From Caenorhabditis remanei (Eukaryota > Nematoda > Chromadorea > Rhabditida > Rhabditidae), in the NCBI RefSeq assembly GCF_010183535.1, contig NC_071330.1:4259717-4323716 (forward strand): a stretch of 64,000 nt of DNA. The letters run 5' to 3'. This document shows positions 11,815-21,840 of this stretch, piece by piece. Numbering within the stretch: the stretch's first letter is position 1; every line of letters begins with the position of its first letter. A program made the translations under genes and the position numbers. The notes under the pieces were generated by a model. That model was not told the DNA's origin, did not search any database, and worked only from the letters and a program-made list of their open reading frames with translations.

Positions 11815-13735
11815 TATATTAATATTCAGAATAATCAATAAATAGTGTAAATTTGCAGGAAAAACTGGAAAAAGTGAGTGAGAAACGGGCCGTTGGGCGG
11901 CTGAGTGCGGTGGAGCGCGCTTGCATTAAAACAAAAGAATACGTGAATTTTGCAACTTTTCGAGGGCTTCGCGAGGCGTTTTTGATGTTTTTCGAAGAAA
12001 AGAAGAAAGAAAAAAATAGGAGGATAGACATTTTGAGTGTTTGGGGATTAGAATTTTGAAAGTTTTGAAGACAGAAAAAAGAGAAAGACTCCTCTCTGCA
12101 CGGAATAATCGGATTGCGGATTCTGATTCGATTGGAAACTGCGATTTAATGAATCAAAATCAAGTTTAGTCCCAAATTAAGAGAATTAGGGGTGTATGAA
12201 GCAAATTTCAGGGTTCGTTCCTAACTTCTCAGAGGTTTTTAGACAGTTTTCAGAGACATAGAGGACATCCGGACAGCAAGAAATCGGGACAGACAGAAAA
12301 AACGGACACTTTTATTTAGTTTTTTACTTAAATTCATATAAGATCACAGTAAAAGTTTTTAGACAAAAATATTTATAGATTTTCAGTCAGAAATTCCTTT
12401 TTTTTCTCCTTTTAAGTGGCAATTTATATATTTTGAGACTCGGTTCATCTATCTAGACTCATCCAATTTTTTTTCAAGTTTGTATTATTTTAAAGCTCTA
12501 ACCTCCAGCTGCTTTTTGTCAATTGGTCACTTTTTTTCTAGAAGTCTTTCTTGGAAAGATATAGAAGTTTCAATTTTTGAGAGAACAGACAGTTTAAAAA
12601 GTTACAAGCCTTCTGAAGCTTGTAGCTCTCTTGGGAACAATTCTTGAAAATAGTCATCAACTACAAAAATGATTATCATGCAGGGTACAACATTTTTTTA
12701 ATTGACAATTATTTTAGAACTCTGATAGTTTTTGAGATGTGGACAAGCAAAGAAATCTGTCATACTGATAGCAACTGGGCGCATTCTCTAGTTTTCAAAA
12801 ATGTACATCTCAAAAATTATGAGAGTTATCGAAAATGTGTTAACTGCAAAAATAGAATTTATGAAGTTCTCCATATGTTTGTAATTGACAAAACTTTGAT
12901 AAGATTTGTGGTTTAAGAGATACTGTACCGCTCAAAAGGTTATCAACTTTTGGTTTCCGTGGAAAATGACAAAGTTTGACAGTGTATTTCGGTGTTACCT
13001 GATTGCCCGACAAACTTTATTTTGTATGGGTTGGACAGAGCAAAAATAGCACACAATTTTGGTAGTTGACCATTTTTTTGTAGGAACACTAGCTGGAAAG
13101 TTATAGGTCATCAAAGTAATTTATCTCTGAAATCGACTAATTTCAGTGCATATTGCAAAAATTTGGAGCTTTCACTTTGACAACCTGTAACTTTCAAGAT
13201 AGTGTCCCTACAAAAAAAATGGTCAACTACAAAAACGATGTGCTGTTTTTGCTCTGTGCAGCCCATACAAAATTGAGTTTGTCGAATAATCAGGTGACAC
13301 CAAAATACAGTGACAAAGTTTGTCACTTTCCACTGAAAACAGCCAAAGTTAATAACCTTTCATTGGCACAGCTTTGTCTGAATCTGTAAGTTTTTGATAT
13401 ATTGTGACTCTAACATGGAACCTCAGGAAAACTGACACCTTCCCACCAATTCGCTCACCAGTCCCCTTTCCCCCTATTTCTCAATCAAGTTTCCACATTG
13501 ACACATGTTCGGTGTAGGGGGAGACTGGGTGCGATCGAAAATTCAATTGATGGTAATAAATCATTTTCGTTATACAAGGGACAATCACATCTGGTTGAGT
13601 TGTGTGGGGAAGAAATGATTAGTGTGCTCGCGGTGAGCCCTCGTCGCGAGAAAAACAATTCAATGTGTTTGAGGATTGATTGCGAAGGGAAAATGTATTA
13701 ATTGTCTGATATCTGACTGAATTGGGAAAAGACAG
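11815..13735. repeat. Intergenic region with dispersed repeats
   Basis: About 11850-11960 holds a short dispersed element with GTGCGGTGGAGCGCGCTTGC-like sequence in the ROGDI upstream region. About 12640-12920 and 12923-13362 are foldback repeats (CTCAAAAGGTTATCAACTTT and its complement, with TGGTCAACTACAAAAA in the stem). No gene was recognised. Confidence 0.5.
12923..13362. mobile_element. Palindromic foldback element, CAGTACCGCTC family (copy 1)
   Basis: The left end TACTGTACCGCTCAAAAGGT reads inward to GGTGTTACCTGATTG and TGTATGGGTTGGACAGAG. The complement follows on the right side (GCTCTGTGCAGCCCATACA, then AATCAGGTGACACCAAAATA). Related copies lie at 42771-43327 and 47676-48403. The right end is divergent. 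Confidence 0.65.
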
Positions 13736-13912
13736 TTTGGAGTTTGATCTTCTTCTGTTTTTGCAGCGAAAAAACGTGCAAAAACTGTGGAGGTAATAAG
13801 TTTTATGATTAACCGATCGGGGGGTGTGACAAATAAAATTGCGCAAAAACTTTGATCTATAAAAGCGCCAAGATGAGTGAAGAGAAGACACGATTCAACA
13901 AATCGGATCAAG
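13736..13912 (+). promoter_or_regulatory. Promoter and 5' non-coding exon of secreted-peptide gene 1
   Basis: TTTGGAGTTTGATCTTCTTC near 13736 recurs near 20699 upstream of the fourth family member. GTTTTATGATTAACC follows near 13799, then a TATA box (TATAAAA, 13858-13864). A short exon ends at the donor AAG|GTATGT (13912/13913). Its CACGATTCAACAA string is repeated in the 5' exon of the 21.0-kb pseudogene. Confidence 0.55.
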
Positions 13913-14257
13913 GTATGTCATTTGTAGGTTTTTGGGCTTTTAGGCATTATGAGGACTGAGGGACTAGTTTTTGAATTGGTGGCTTAGAAACCAGGATCTT
14001 GAGGATTTAACTTGTCTACCGTACTTTAACTACAGTATCCCTACTTATAGAGTACTATTAGTGCTCCCGACTCTATAGGGACAGTTTTCCGACAACTCGT
14101 ATAGAAACCTGCTTTTGACTAGCCTGACAAGTTAAATCCAGTAGTTCGTCTAGTTCTATTAGTTGCCGCAGCTACCGTATGGCACCTACAGCACCCATTC
14201 AGATACAGTAATCCTTTTCTCTCTCCCCACCCTCTCTAGCATTAAACTTCCAGAACC

Positions 14258-14281
14258 ATGAACGTCGTTTGTATTGAATGA
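14258..14281 (+). pseudogene. Truncated duplicate of the secreted-peptide start region
   Basis: AACTTCCAGAACCATGAACG at 14245-14264 repeats the acceptor and start codon of the real exon at 14661-14680. Here the homology stops after ATGAACGTC, and a stop follows after seven codons (MNVVCIE). It sits in the intron of peptide gene 1 and is a decoy acceptor/ATG left by a partial tandem duplication. Confidence 0.6.
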
Positions 14282-14671
14282 TATTTTCCAAATCCCAGCC
14301 TGGGCGACTAGTTTTTGAATTGGTGGGCTAGAAATCTTGAATCGTTGTTAGCTATCTTGTATGCTTAACTTTACATGTAAAGATTGCCGACCTAGTTCTA
14401 GTTTGTGTTACCGAACTATACCTAGAGTTACTTTCCCAATACCGTAATCCCTTTCGACTCCCCACCTCAAAGGGGACTAGTTTTCCGACAGCTGGCTTCG
14501 AAACCTGGATCTTGAATGATCTGACTAGTCTGACAGGCTTAGTCTAGTAGCTCGCTGGGCGAGTCAGTTCTATTATGTACTATAGCTACCGTACTATAAT
14601 TACTGTACCCCTTCTGATACCGTACTCCCTCTCTTCCCCTCCACCCTCTTCATCTCTAAACTTCCAGAACC

Positions 14672-14806
14672 ATGAACGTCTACTCTGTCTTCTTGTTCGC
14701 TATTCTCGCCGTTTCTGCCGTCTCGGGACACCGTTGCCGTGGAAATTCATATGGAGGTGGAGGCCGTGGAGGCGGTGGAATCATCATTGGATCCAAGAAG
14801 GAGTAA
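14672..14806 (+). CDS. Glycine-rich secreted peptide 1 (FIPR/antimicrobial-like), 44 aa
   Basis: A single coding exon follows the acceptor AACTTCCAG (14667); the first, non-coding exon ends at 13912. Residues 1-19 (MNVYSVFLFAILAVSAVSG) are a clean signal peptide. The mature part is about 25 aa: HRCRGNSYGGGG, RGGGG, then the shared end IIIGSKKE. The architecture resembles the fungus-induced (FIPR) and glycine-rich secreted peptides that C. elegans epidermis makes on infection or wounding. Paralogues are at 19127-19255 (-) and 20013-20153 (+), with a frameshifted one at 21037. One cysteine excludes an intramolecular disulfide. Function is inferred from the family look only. Confidence 0.8.
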   Translation: MNVYSVFLFAILAVSAVSGHRCRGNSYGGGGRGGGGIIIGSKKE

Positions 14807-15298
14807 TTATTCTCGAAGATCATCATTGATTTGCCTGTCGTTGGTGTTGACTGAATCAAATGAATTTGTGAACATTCTATATAACTTTGGAACTTGTAAG
14901 AATAGGACTGCAGTTACAAATAAGCGCGGTTTAAAGGCTCTTGGAACAGCATAAGCCTAACTTTTCCATGAAAGTTCTGAGTTTGCAGTTTGGTTACTGT
15001 AGTTTGTTACGGGTACTGTACAACGGGACAGTACTACCAGATAAGAGCGCAATTTTAGTCTTTTCAGCATAGGTTAACTTTAGAAGAGCCTCATGATCAC
15101 ATTTGTCGTCCCACTTTTTCAAAACTAGATTTTTCTGATTGAGGCAACCGAGAGCTACACATTTTTTGCAGTTAGAAGTTTTTGATTGCACTTTTAGATT
15201 CTGAGATATTCGTCTTAAAGAGAGTAGAAGAGTGTACCTTGCCACTTTACGTTAAAAAACCGTTTTGTGACAAAAAATAAGACACAAAACTGAATTAT

Positions 15299-16538
15299 TC
15301 ATTTCTCAACACCAATCCCATTCGCCGCCAAATTTGCAAAATACGGAAAAATCAATGGAAAAACTGATTGAAAGGCGCCAGAACCGCCACCACCGAGTCC
15401 CAGATGACTCATCTCCATTCCCTGCACTTCACACTCTCGGAACCCCTTGGCGAATGGATTCGACTCGATTTTCAGACTGGTTATCTGAAACTTTGGGTTT
15501 TAGGAATTCATTCACTTTTGGGGATAAAAACGTACTCTATGGTTCTGATAAGCGGTTACTGCAATGAATTCAGTTTCTTCGAAAGAGAATGTGTGTCGCA
15601 TTTGAGAGCCGTCTTGTTCGATGATGTGGACTCGTGGACGGTATTTGTGCATAGAGTTGACGATGATCTGGGAGGAAATAATGATAAATAGCAGGGACAG
15701 AAGTCGTGTCCTATTTTTTTTTTTAGAAATTGGATTTCTAGGTTACCGTAAAACCCGTAAAGCGATGCTTGCTTGCAGCGGTATATCTCGGTTTCCAAAG
15801 GAAATATCAAATAGCTGATAACTGATTAATTATAGGTTAATACTCATAGAACATTTCTTCAGTTGCAAAAATTTTCTAATCTTTGAAGACAGCCAAGATA
15901 GAATGCACCAAACTCTTGGGTGCGCCTCTATTACAGGGTTTACGGTATTTTCTAGGTTTTCTGAGCCACAAGTAGTACATTTATTTCCACTTACATGTCC
16001 ATTATTATCCAACTGATTGTTCGTCAACTTCATTTTATCAAAACTGACAGGTGCTCTCATCCAGTGTGCTCCGCGAGCCGGTGAGTCGGAGTGGACGAAC
16101 ATTCGACTTGGTAGTTCACTTTCTCCTGTAATTGAGCTCTCTCTCTCTCTCGAAGTTCTTAAACTACAGTACTCTCCTACCTGGCCCTGTTGAAATCCAT
16201 TTACTTTGATGAAATGAATACCGGAATCTTTTCAATTCAATACACTCCAAATCTACCATCACCACATAATTTTTGACGGGATCCAGCCCGGCTATTATGA
16301 CTGATAGGGTGGGAAACATTCTTCTGGAAATTAGAAAGTAAGAAGGAGAACAGTGGTTCCCTACTAACCTTCCACTTTTCGTCACAATCATTTCTGTTCC
16401 AAGACTGTGAAAACGTCGCCAGAGGTTGCTGGATTGGAGGAAGACTCGGATGAGATGAAGTCTTTCTTCGGAGTGAATCTTTTGTTTTACTGTAGACTTG
16501 CGGGCGAGGATGGAGTCGATGGTGAAGCTGCGATTCAT
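15299..16538 (-). CDS. T-box transcription factor, compact nematode type, 253 aa
   Basis: Exons on the minus strand are 16369-16538, 16181-16323, 15995-16125, 15536-15667 and 15299-15484 (stop TGA 15299-15301). All phases close. Almost the whole protein is a T-box DNA-binding domain: [110 protein letters not shown]. Only about 35 residues precede the domain, and a short Gly-rich, hydrophobic tail follows. This fits the small, fast-evolving nematode tbx group of nuclear sequence-specific regulators. I cannot assign an orthologue number. The gene lies in the loop between the inverted-duplication arms, and the intron between exons 3 and 4 carries a palindromic element. Confidence 0.9.
15733..15955. 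mobile_element. TACCGTAAAA palindromic MITE in a T-box intron
   Basis: TTACCGTAAAACCCGTAAAG on the left pairs with TCTATTACAGGGTTTACGGT on the right. The interior includes CGGTATATCTCGG and TCTTTGAAGACAGCCAAGAT. The same ends and interior words occur at about 327-536, and a divergent TA-flanked relative lies at 60997-61360. Confidence 0.65.
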
Positions 16539-17754
16539 TCTGGAATAAGCAGGGAGAGGTGAAAGGGAATTATGAAGGGGTTCGATTGCAGTTAATATTT
16601 TTACTCAGGGAATAGATTAATATACCGTTAAAACTGTTTTATATCAGCACGCCATTATATTTTTCAACTGCTTCCCAGAGAAATTTTGTGGTTTCAGAAA
16701 CTCATTAAAATTTAGACGTAAAAACTTTTTTGAACGTTTTATATGTTGATCTAGAAGTTACAAATCACGCTGCTTCTAGCCAGAACCAAGAAAAAAACAC
16801 CGGGATAATCATATTCATGAATTCTGAGTACAGATCGAATGACGTCATAATACAGGTGCGTTATAATACAGTTTTAAGCTATACAAAACCGTGATATTGA
16901 ATTATTTCTAATATTTCTTTTTCTTTGATAGTTATGGATATTCAAAATTTGATAGAGCTGAAAGTATTGGCTACTTTTTCTCCCTATTTTCTTTTTCTTG
17001 CTTCTAGGAAGGCTTGTTCCAAAAGACTTTACAATTTAAATACAAAAGAAAAGTTTTTAATATTAATAATTTATTCAATCTTTTGTTGTGCGTCTGAAAA
17101 ATCAAATTTCTTGAATTTCTTGAATTTCTTGAATTTGGATTCTAGGAAATGCATAGAATGTTCGTCTAATTAGCAAGCTTTGTGAGACCGGAACTTGAAA
17201 AAGAAAGGAGAGTGTGAAATGATTTGAAAGCAAAGAACTCCGGTCTCTATTAGCATTTGGCACTTATGAAAGCAGAAACGAAAAAAACTTACACAATACT
17301 GCAGAACAGTGCCAAACGGCACCGTTAGTTCTATTGTACCAAAAAAGTAGGTACCTAACCTGGCTTATGGTCAGCTCTCTGATCTAGCTCTAAAAATCCA
17401 ACTTTTCGAACTGCCAAAACCAATAACAACGCCTAGACATCGCCGAAAAGAAGAAAAGAATCTTAATAGTCACTCAACAAAAATGCAAAACAAACGAGCC
17501 GTTTGGTGAATTCCTGTGTGCTGAATGGTGAAAGCTCTCGTGTCACCGACACACCGACTTGTCGATTTCCATATGGTCCCGCCCGTGTCTTTCTCTTATC
17601 CTTCACTCAAAAACTTGAAAAATCATCCATCCCGTTACATCTGGCACCCAGTGGGGGCAGTTTGTCGTCGTTGTCGATCCACACTTCTCTCTCACCTACC
17701 GTATACTTTGTGCGCCCTCCTCATCACAATTTGTCATTCCATTTCATTCTCGTC
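16539..17754. other. Intergenic region upstream of the T-box gene
   Basis: AT-rich, apparently unique sequence. It contains a TTGAATTTC triplication near 17109-17135 and a CT-rich segment at about 17500-17740. It presumably includes the T-box promoter. No gene was recognised. Confidence 0.4.
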
Positions 17755-17923
17755 TGTTGTGGCGTGAACTAGCAATGGCCTAGCCTAGTGAACGTCCAGC
17801 CCTGAGGTCACACGTGGCAAGAAGATCTGCCTATATAAGACGTAGAGAACTCTTAGTTGTTGATTCTCACCATGTAATAAATGGTTTTATAAGTCCCTTC
17901 TCCCGCCACCAGAAGACATAACA
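17755..17923 (+). repeat. 5' LTR of the miniature retroelement
   Basis: 169 bp with TG...CA ends. CTATATAAG near 17831-17839 acts as a TATA box and GTAATAAATGG near 17876 as a poly(A) signal. Confidence 0.85.
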
Positions 17924-17970
17924 ATTGGCGATCAGGATGAGATCAACGAACCGACGCCCGGGGGCTTGGC

Positions 17971-18174
17971 ATGTCGGACGGGAACGTTGGCTGGTGCGTC
18001 TTGGAGAAGGAAGAGGCAAAGAGATCCCGATGGACAACATCGTTAAAAAAGAGAAGCGGTAAGAAGGGTAGGAGAGCGAGGAGCTCAGGATCATCGGATC
18101 GCCCAGAAGGAAGAAACCGTAGAAGCAGTAGCAGTAGAAGTAGAAGAAGAAGAACCAGCAGCAGCGCCGAGTGA
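17971..18174 (+). CDS. Basic Arg/Ser-rich ORF inside the LTR element, 67 aa
   Basis: This is the only sizeable sense ORF of the element's interior. It is highly basic, ending in an Arg/Ser repeat tract (RNRRSSSSRSRRRRTSSSAE). That composition could be a remnant of a gag nucleocapsid, but no zinc knuckle (CCHC) is present and it may be chance. No protease, RT or integrase is encoded, so the element must move in trans. Confidence 0.3.
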   Translation: MSDGNVGWCVLEKEEAKRSRWTTSLKKRSGKKGRRARSSGSSDRPEGRNRRSSSSRSRRRRTSSSAE

Positions 18175-18410
18175 AGATGGATCGAGGTACTCGTGCACCG
18201 ATTTCGAATGGTAGATTTCGTGTGGAAGCTGAGAGATGCATATGGAAATGTCATCTGCTGAAGATCGTTGGCCGAAGATCAGAGGATCGAAGCAATGATG
18301 CGGACATGGGTCCCGAAGAAGAAAAGCTGTGGAGTCTGGGCAGCGGCTGTCGTGGAAGAATCGAAGATTCAAGACAGTAGACAAATGGACTTTCATTAAA
18401 GAAAGGGAGG

Positions 18411-18579
18411 TGTTGTGGCGTGAACTAGCAATGGCCTAGCCTAGTGAACGTCCAGCCCTGAGGTCACACGTGGCAAGAAGATCTGCCTATATAAGACGTA
18501 GAGAACTCTTAGTTGTTGATTCTCACCATGTAATAAATGGTTTTATAAGTCCCTTCTCCCGCCACCAGAGGACATAACA
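18411..18579 (+). repeat. 3' LTR of the miniature retroelement
   Basis: 169 bp, almost identical to 17755-17923, and immediately preceded by the purine tract at about 18398-18410. Confidence 0.85.
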
Positions 18580-18774
18580 TCGTAATTCACAAAACACGTG
18601 GTCGACGTGTGGGGACGGAGAAGCGGTGCAATTTGATAGTGTTTTACGATGATTTTATTCGATTCGATTGGGGGGAAGATTCTCGAGGATTCGTAGCCGA
18701 TGGATTTATTGAGGGTGAAATTGGAGACCAATGAGTTGAGAAGGTTAGTTGGTCCCAGCGCCCAAAAAATTTTG

Positions 18775-19610
18775 GAAAAGCGGGACGACAAATAAGATCG
18801 TGAGGCTCTTTTAAAGTTTATCTATGCTGAAAAGTCTAAATTTGCGCTCTTACTGTCCCGTTGTACAGTACCCGTAATTAACTACAGTATCCTCTGTATA
18901 AAAAGAGTACTGTGGTTCGTGCACCGTTGCATATGTTACAGTAGCCAAACTGCAAACTCAAAACTTTCATGAACAAGTTACGCTTATGTTGTTCCATTGT
19001 CCTTTAAACCCGTTTTGTGATTGCTGTTCTATTCTTAATAGTTCCAAAGTTCTATATAATGTTCACAAATTCATTAATTCAGTCAACACCAACGACAGGC
19101 AAATCAATGATGATCTTCGAGAATAATTATTCCTTCTTGGATCCGATGATGATTCCAGCACCACGTCCACCTCCATATGAACCTCCACGGCAACGGTGTC
19201 CCGAAACGGCAGAAACGGCGAGAATGGCGAACAAGAAGACAGAGTAGACGTTCATGGTTCTGGAAGTTTAGAGATGAAGAGGGTGGAGGGGAAGAGAGGG
19301 ACTACGGTATCAGAAGGGGTACTGTAATTATAGTACGGTAGCTATAGTACATAATAGAACTAACTCGCCCAGCGAGCTACTAGACTAAGCCTGTCAGACT
19401 AGTCAGATCGGGAGGATTTACGGTATTGGGAAAGTCACTCTAGGTATAGTTCAGTAACACAAACTAGAACTAGGTCGGCAATCTTTAAAGGTAAAGTTAA
19501 GCATACAAGAAAGCTAACAACGATTCAAGATTTCTAGCTCACCAATTCAAAAACTAGTCCCCCAGGCTGGGATTTGGAAAAGATCATTCAAGACAAACTT
19601 GAAACGTCGT
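18775..19610 (-). repeat. Right arm of the large inverted duplication
   Basis: This is the reverse complement of about 13960-15120, lacking the left arm's additional tandem partial copy. It ends near 19610, at the point that corresponds to the truncated start-codon copy (14258) of the other arm. It therefore contains the coding exon of peptide gene 2 but not a copy of the promoter or first exon. Confidence 0.75.
19127..19255 (-). CDS. Glycine-rich secreted peptide 2, 42 aa
   Basis: This is the inverted-duplicate partner of peptide 1. The signal peptide is identical (MNVYSVFLFAILAVSAVSG). The mature part is shorter (HRCRGGSYGGGRGAG, then IIIGSKKE), the difference lying only in the Gly-rich centre. 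The acceptor AACTTCCAG precedes the ATG as in peptide 1. The duplicated arm stops within the intron, so the TATA box and 5' exon of peptide 1 are absent. The reading frame is intact, but expression must use another promoter or has been lost. Confidence 0.7.
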   Translation of the reverse strand: MNVYSVFLFAILAVSAVSGHRCRGGSYGGGRGAGIIIGSKKE

Positions 19611-19828
19611 GATCTAGAAAGGTTTAATGTATATACCGTAGCTAGAAGAACTTGAAGTACGGTAAGAGGGGTTTCTGTAACACGATTTGCGTAAGCTAGA
19701 AAAAGTGGAAAAAGACTTTTGACATGTCCCGCTATCCAACATCTTCGGGTATTTATACAAAACTCAACCTGAACATAAAAACGCGGGGGTGATCTTTTGT
19801 TGCAAAATGCAAAAAAAAAGTTGACGAC

Positions 19829-20012
19829 AAAGATCAAAAGTTTTATTGATTCTCCTCTGTAGACATTTCTATAAAACCAGCATCCATTTTGGAGAGAAGT
19901 CACGATTTTGTCATTTGAATCTGAATCAAGGTAAGCCTTATTTTTTTGGGGAATGCGCTCTAGTAGTGCGGTAGAGCGCATTTTCAACTCCTCACTTCAC
20001 ATTTCCAGAACT
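19829..20012 (+). promoter_or_regulatory. Promoter, 5' exon and intron of secreted-peptide gene 3
   Basis: AGATCAAAAGTTTTATTGAT at about 19832-19851 is followed by TATAAAA (19870-19876). A short exon ends AATCAAG|GTAAGCC (19930/19931), and the acceptor ATTTCCAG ends at 20008. The AGTTTTATTGATTC word recurs at about 20742-20757 ahead of the fourth copy. Confidence 0.55.
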
Positions 20013-20153
20013 ATGAACTTCTACACCGTCGTATTCTTTGCCATCTTCGCCATCGCCGCCGTCTCCGGACACCGTTGCCCAAGCAGAGGATACAGTGGTG
20101 GTGGACGTGGAGGACGTGGAGGAGCCATCGTCATCGGATCCACCAAAGAATAA
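20013..20153 (+). CDS. Glycine-rich secreted peptide 3, 46 aa
   Basis: The signal peptide is MNFYTVVFFAIFAIAAVSG, then HRCPSRGYSGGGRGGRGG and the family end AIVIGSTKE. It is more diverged than peptides 1 and 2, so it is an older paralogue, but it keeps the two-exon design, the HRC start of the mature peptide and the hydrophobic I/V-I-G-S-x-K-E tail. It is probably secreted from epidermis like other FIPR-type peptides; that is inference. Confidence 0.8.
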   Translation: MNFYTVVFFAIFAIAAVSGHRCPSRGYSGGGRGGRGGAIVIGSTKE

Positions 20154-20796
20154 TTAGTTACTTTGTTGTCTTTGTCATGAATCTGTCAGCATATCAATTA
20201 CTTGTTTGTTTTGAAATAGCTTGATTACTACAGGTGTAGAGTAAGAAGAAGTAGAGAAAAGTAAGAGCACATGTACCTCATTAGTTACAGTAATAATAAC
20301 TGTATTACAAAAGAATGCCGTTAAATTTTTTGACTGAAAGTACCAAGTGAATGATAGCCGTGAATTCTGTGCATAGAGGGAGAGCCCTTATAATACTCGT
20401 TACAATGAAGTTTTACGGTATATCAAGTTCTCCGGTATATTATACGCGTTTTACCGACTAATCCGAACAATGGTTAGTAATTAATGTTCTATTTTTCAGA
20501 GTTTTCCACAAACAGTATTGCCAACACCTCCTGTGATTCTGCGTTCCAGAAACCTCATAACTTTTTATACTGACAACAAAAGTTTACTCGAAATATGCCA
20601 AAGAAAGTTCGAGATTCTATCTCATTTGATCTTTCGATCTCAAAGTCGCTTCATCTAGGTTTCACTGACAAATAGATACAAAACTAATAATACCGTAGTT
20701 TGGAGTTTGATCTTCTCGTCTTTGCAGCAATCGCTGCAGATCAACAGTTTTATTGATTCGGAGTTTGATTTTTTGTAATCAACCTCCCGGAAACCT

Positions 20797-21180
20797 ATAA
20801 AAAAACTTTTCGGAAAACAAAAGGCTTCACGATTCAACAAGTTGCGTCAGTGGTGAGGTGAGCGTTTTCTTTAAGTTTCTGTGAAACGGCCAGTGTACAT
20901 CGCAATCCTAATAATTTTGTCAATGCGAGTTTGTTTTTCTTTTTCGTTAAAATGTTAAAAATGCCGATCACTACTAAACTCAATCGGGCTGATTTAAAAT
21001 CTCATTAACATTCTAATACAGTAAATTTCCAGAATCATGAACATTTACATTTATCATCTTCCCATTTGCCATCCTCGCCTCTGCTGTTTCCGCAAACTAT
21101 CCTGGATCGAAAATCGGCAGCGGTATTATCATTGGAGCCTCCTCTAAAAGAATTCACTTAAAATACGATAATAAAATATT
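20797..21180 (+). pseudogene. Frameshifted fourth secreted-peptide gene
   Basis: Promoter words (near 20699 and 20742), a TATA-like TATAAAAAAA (20797), a 5' exon with CACGATTCAACAA and donor GTGAGCG, and an acceptor AATTTCCAG before ATGAACATTTACAT at 21037 are all family-like. After about five codons the frame shifts. The continuing family homology (FPFAILASAVSA..., then GSGIIIGASSK) lies in a different frame from the ATG. AATAAA follows at 21170. It is read as a recent pseudogene, unless a non-standard splice restores it. Confidence 0.7.
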
Positions 21181-21840
21181 GAACATTCAATCAGTTTTTT
21201 CTTCAAAACGGCTACTGGAGTATCAATATTCGCTGTTTTCAGTGCAAAATAGCCAACTTTGGAAGGTCTTTCTGCAGTTCTAACAAGCAGGCAGTTCTCA
21301 TCCGGATGGTTCTGATTGATACCAGTTCAGATTCGGACGATTCTAATTAGGCTTAGTGACCGCATTGTTGAGAATTCCGGTTTCCAACTTCTGATTTCCA
21401 TATAAATAAATGTATTCCGACTCCTGTCATTCTACAACTGCAGCAGTTCGGGTTAAAAACTATCTCATACTTATGAGGAAAAGTCAGAACTTGAGAAATA
21501 TGATTGTTTGAAATGTGCTTTGAAGAATTTTCTGCAGCCAACTTTATTCAGAGAATTTTATTTACAACTAAGCAACTGAGTGATGAATGAGAATACAAAT
21601 GTAAACGGATTATTTGAAAAATGGAAGAAAAAGAGCACAGGAAAGTACGATTAAATAATCAAAACATTGGACCTGCGTACTCATTTGCGATAGTTGGCTC
21701 GATTGGTGTGAAATGGACGAGTCGTTGGTATCTCTCCTCGATGTGTGGCTCCTCTTCATCGTCGTCGACACCATTGGCACAAAATAATGAGAAGTGGAAA
21801 ATAAGACCTTTAAAAAAAATAAATTATTTTGAATCTCACT

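Larger units (their letters stand above)
13960..15120 (+). repeat. Left arm of a large inverted duplication
   Basis: This segment reappears reverse-complemented at about 18775-19610. Shared landmarks include GACTAGTTTTTGAATTGGTG, CTGACAGGCTTAGTCTAGTA, peptide gene 1, the 3' flank to CAACGGGACAGTAC, and finally GAGCCTCATGATC and TTGTCGTCCC. The left arm is longer because it holds an extra tandem partial copy of the intron and exon start. Confidence 0.8.
17755..18579 (+). mobile_element. Miniature LTR retroelement (TRIM-like), 825 bp
   Basis: Two 169-bp direct repeats, 17755-17923 and 18411-18579, start TGTTGTGGCG and end GACATAACA (TG...CA); I noticed only one difference (CCAGAAGAC versus CCAGAGGAC). 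Each contains CTATATAAG and AATAAA. A purine tract AAAGAAAGGGAGG directly abuts the 3' repeat. ATTGGCGATCAGG just after the 5' repeat could be the primer-binding site. The flanks TCGTC and TCGTA are a near-perfect 5-bp target duplication. The ~487-bp interior has no reverse transcriptase. This is the structure of a terminal-repeat retrotransposon in miniature. The near-identical LTRs imply a recent insertion. Confidence 0.88.

Noticed and set aside
17503..17772. Two overlapping plus-strand ORFs of 80-89 codons before the LTR element
   Set aside because: No domain, no splice context, low-complexity pyrimidine-rich DNA; they run into the 5' LTR.
17867..18396. Several minus-strand ORFs within the LTR element
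   Set aside because: Antisense to the element's own transcription signals; Leu/Ser runs come from the AGA/AGC repeat tract.
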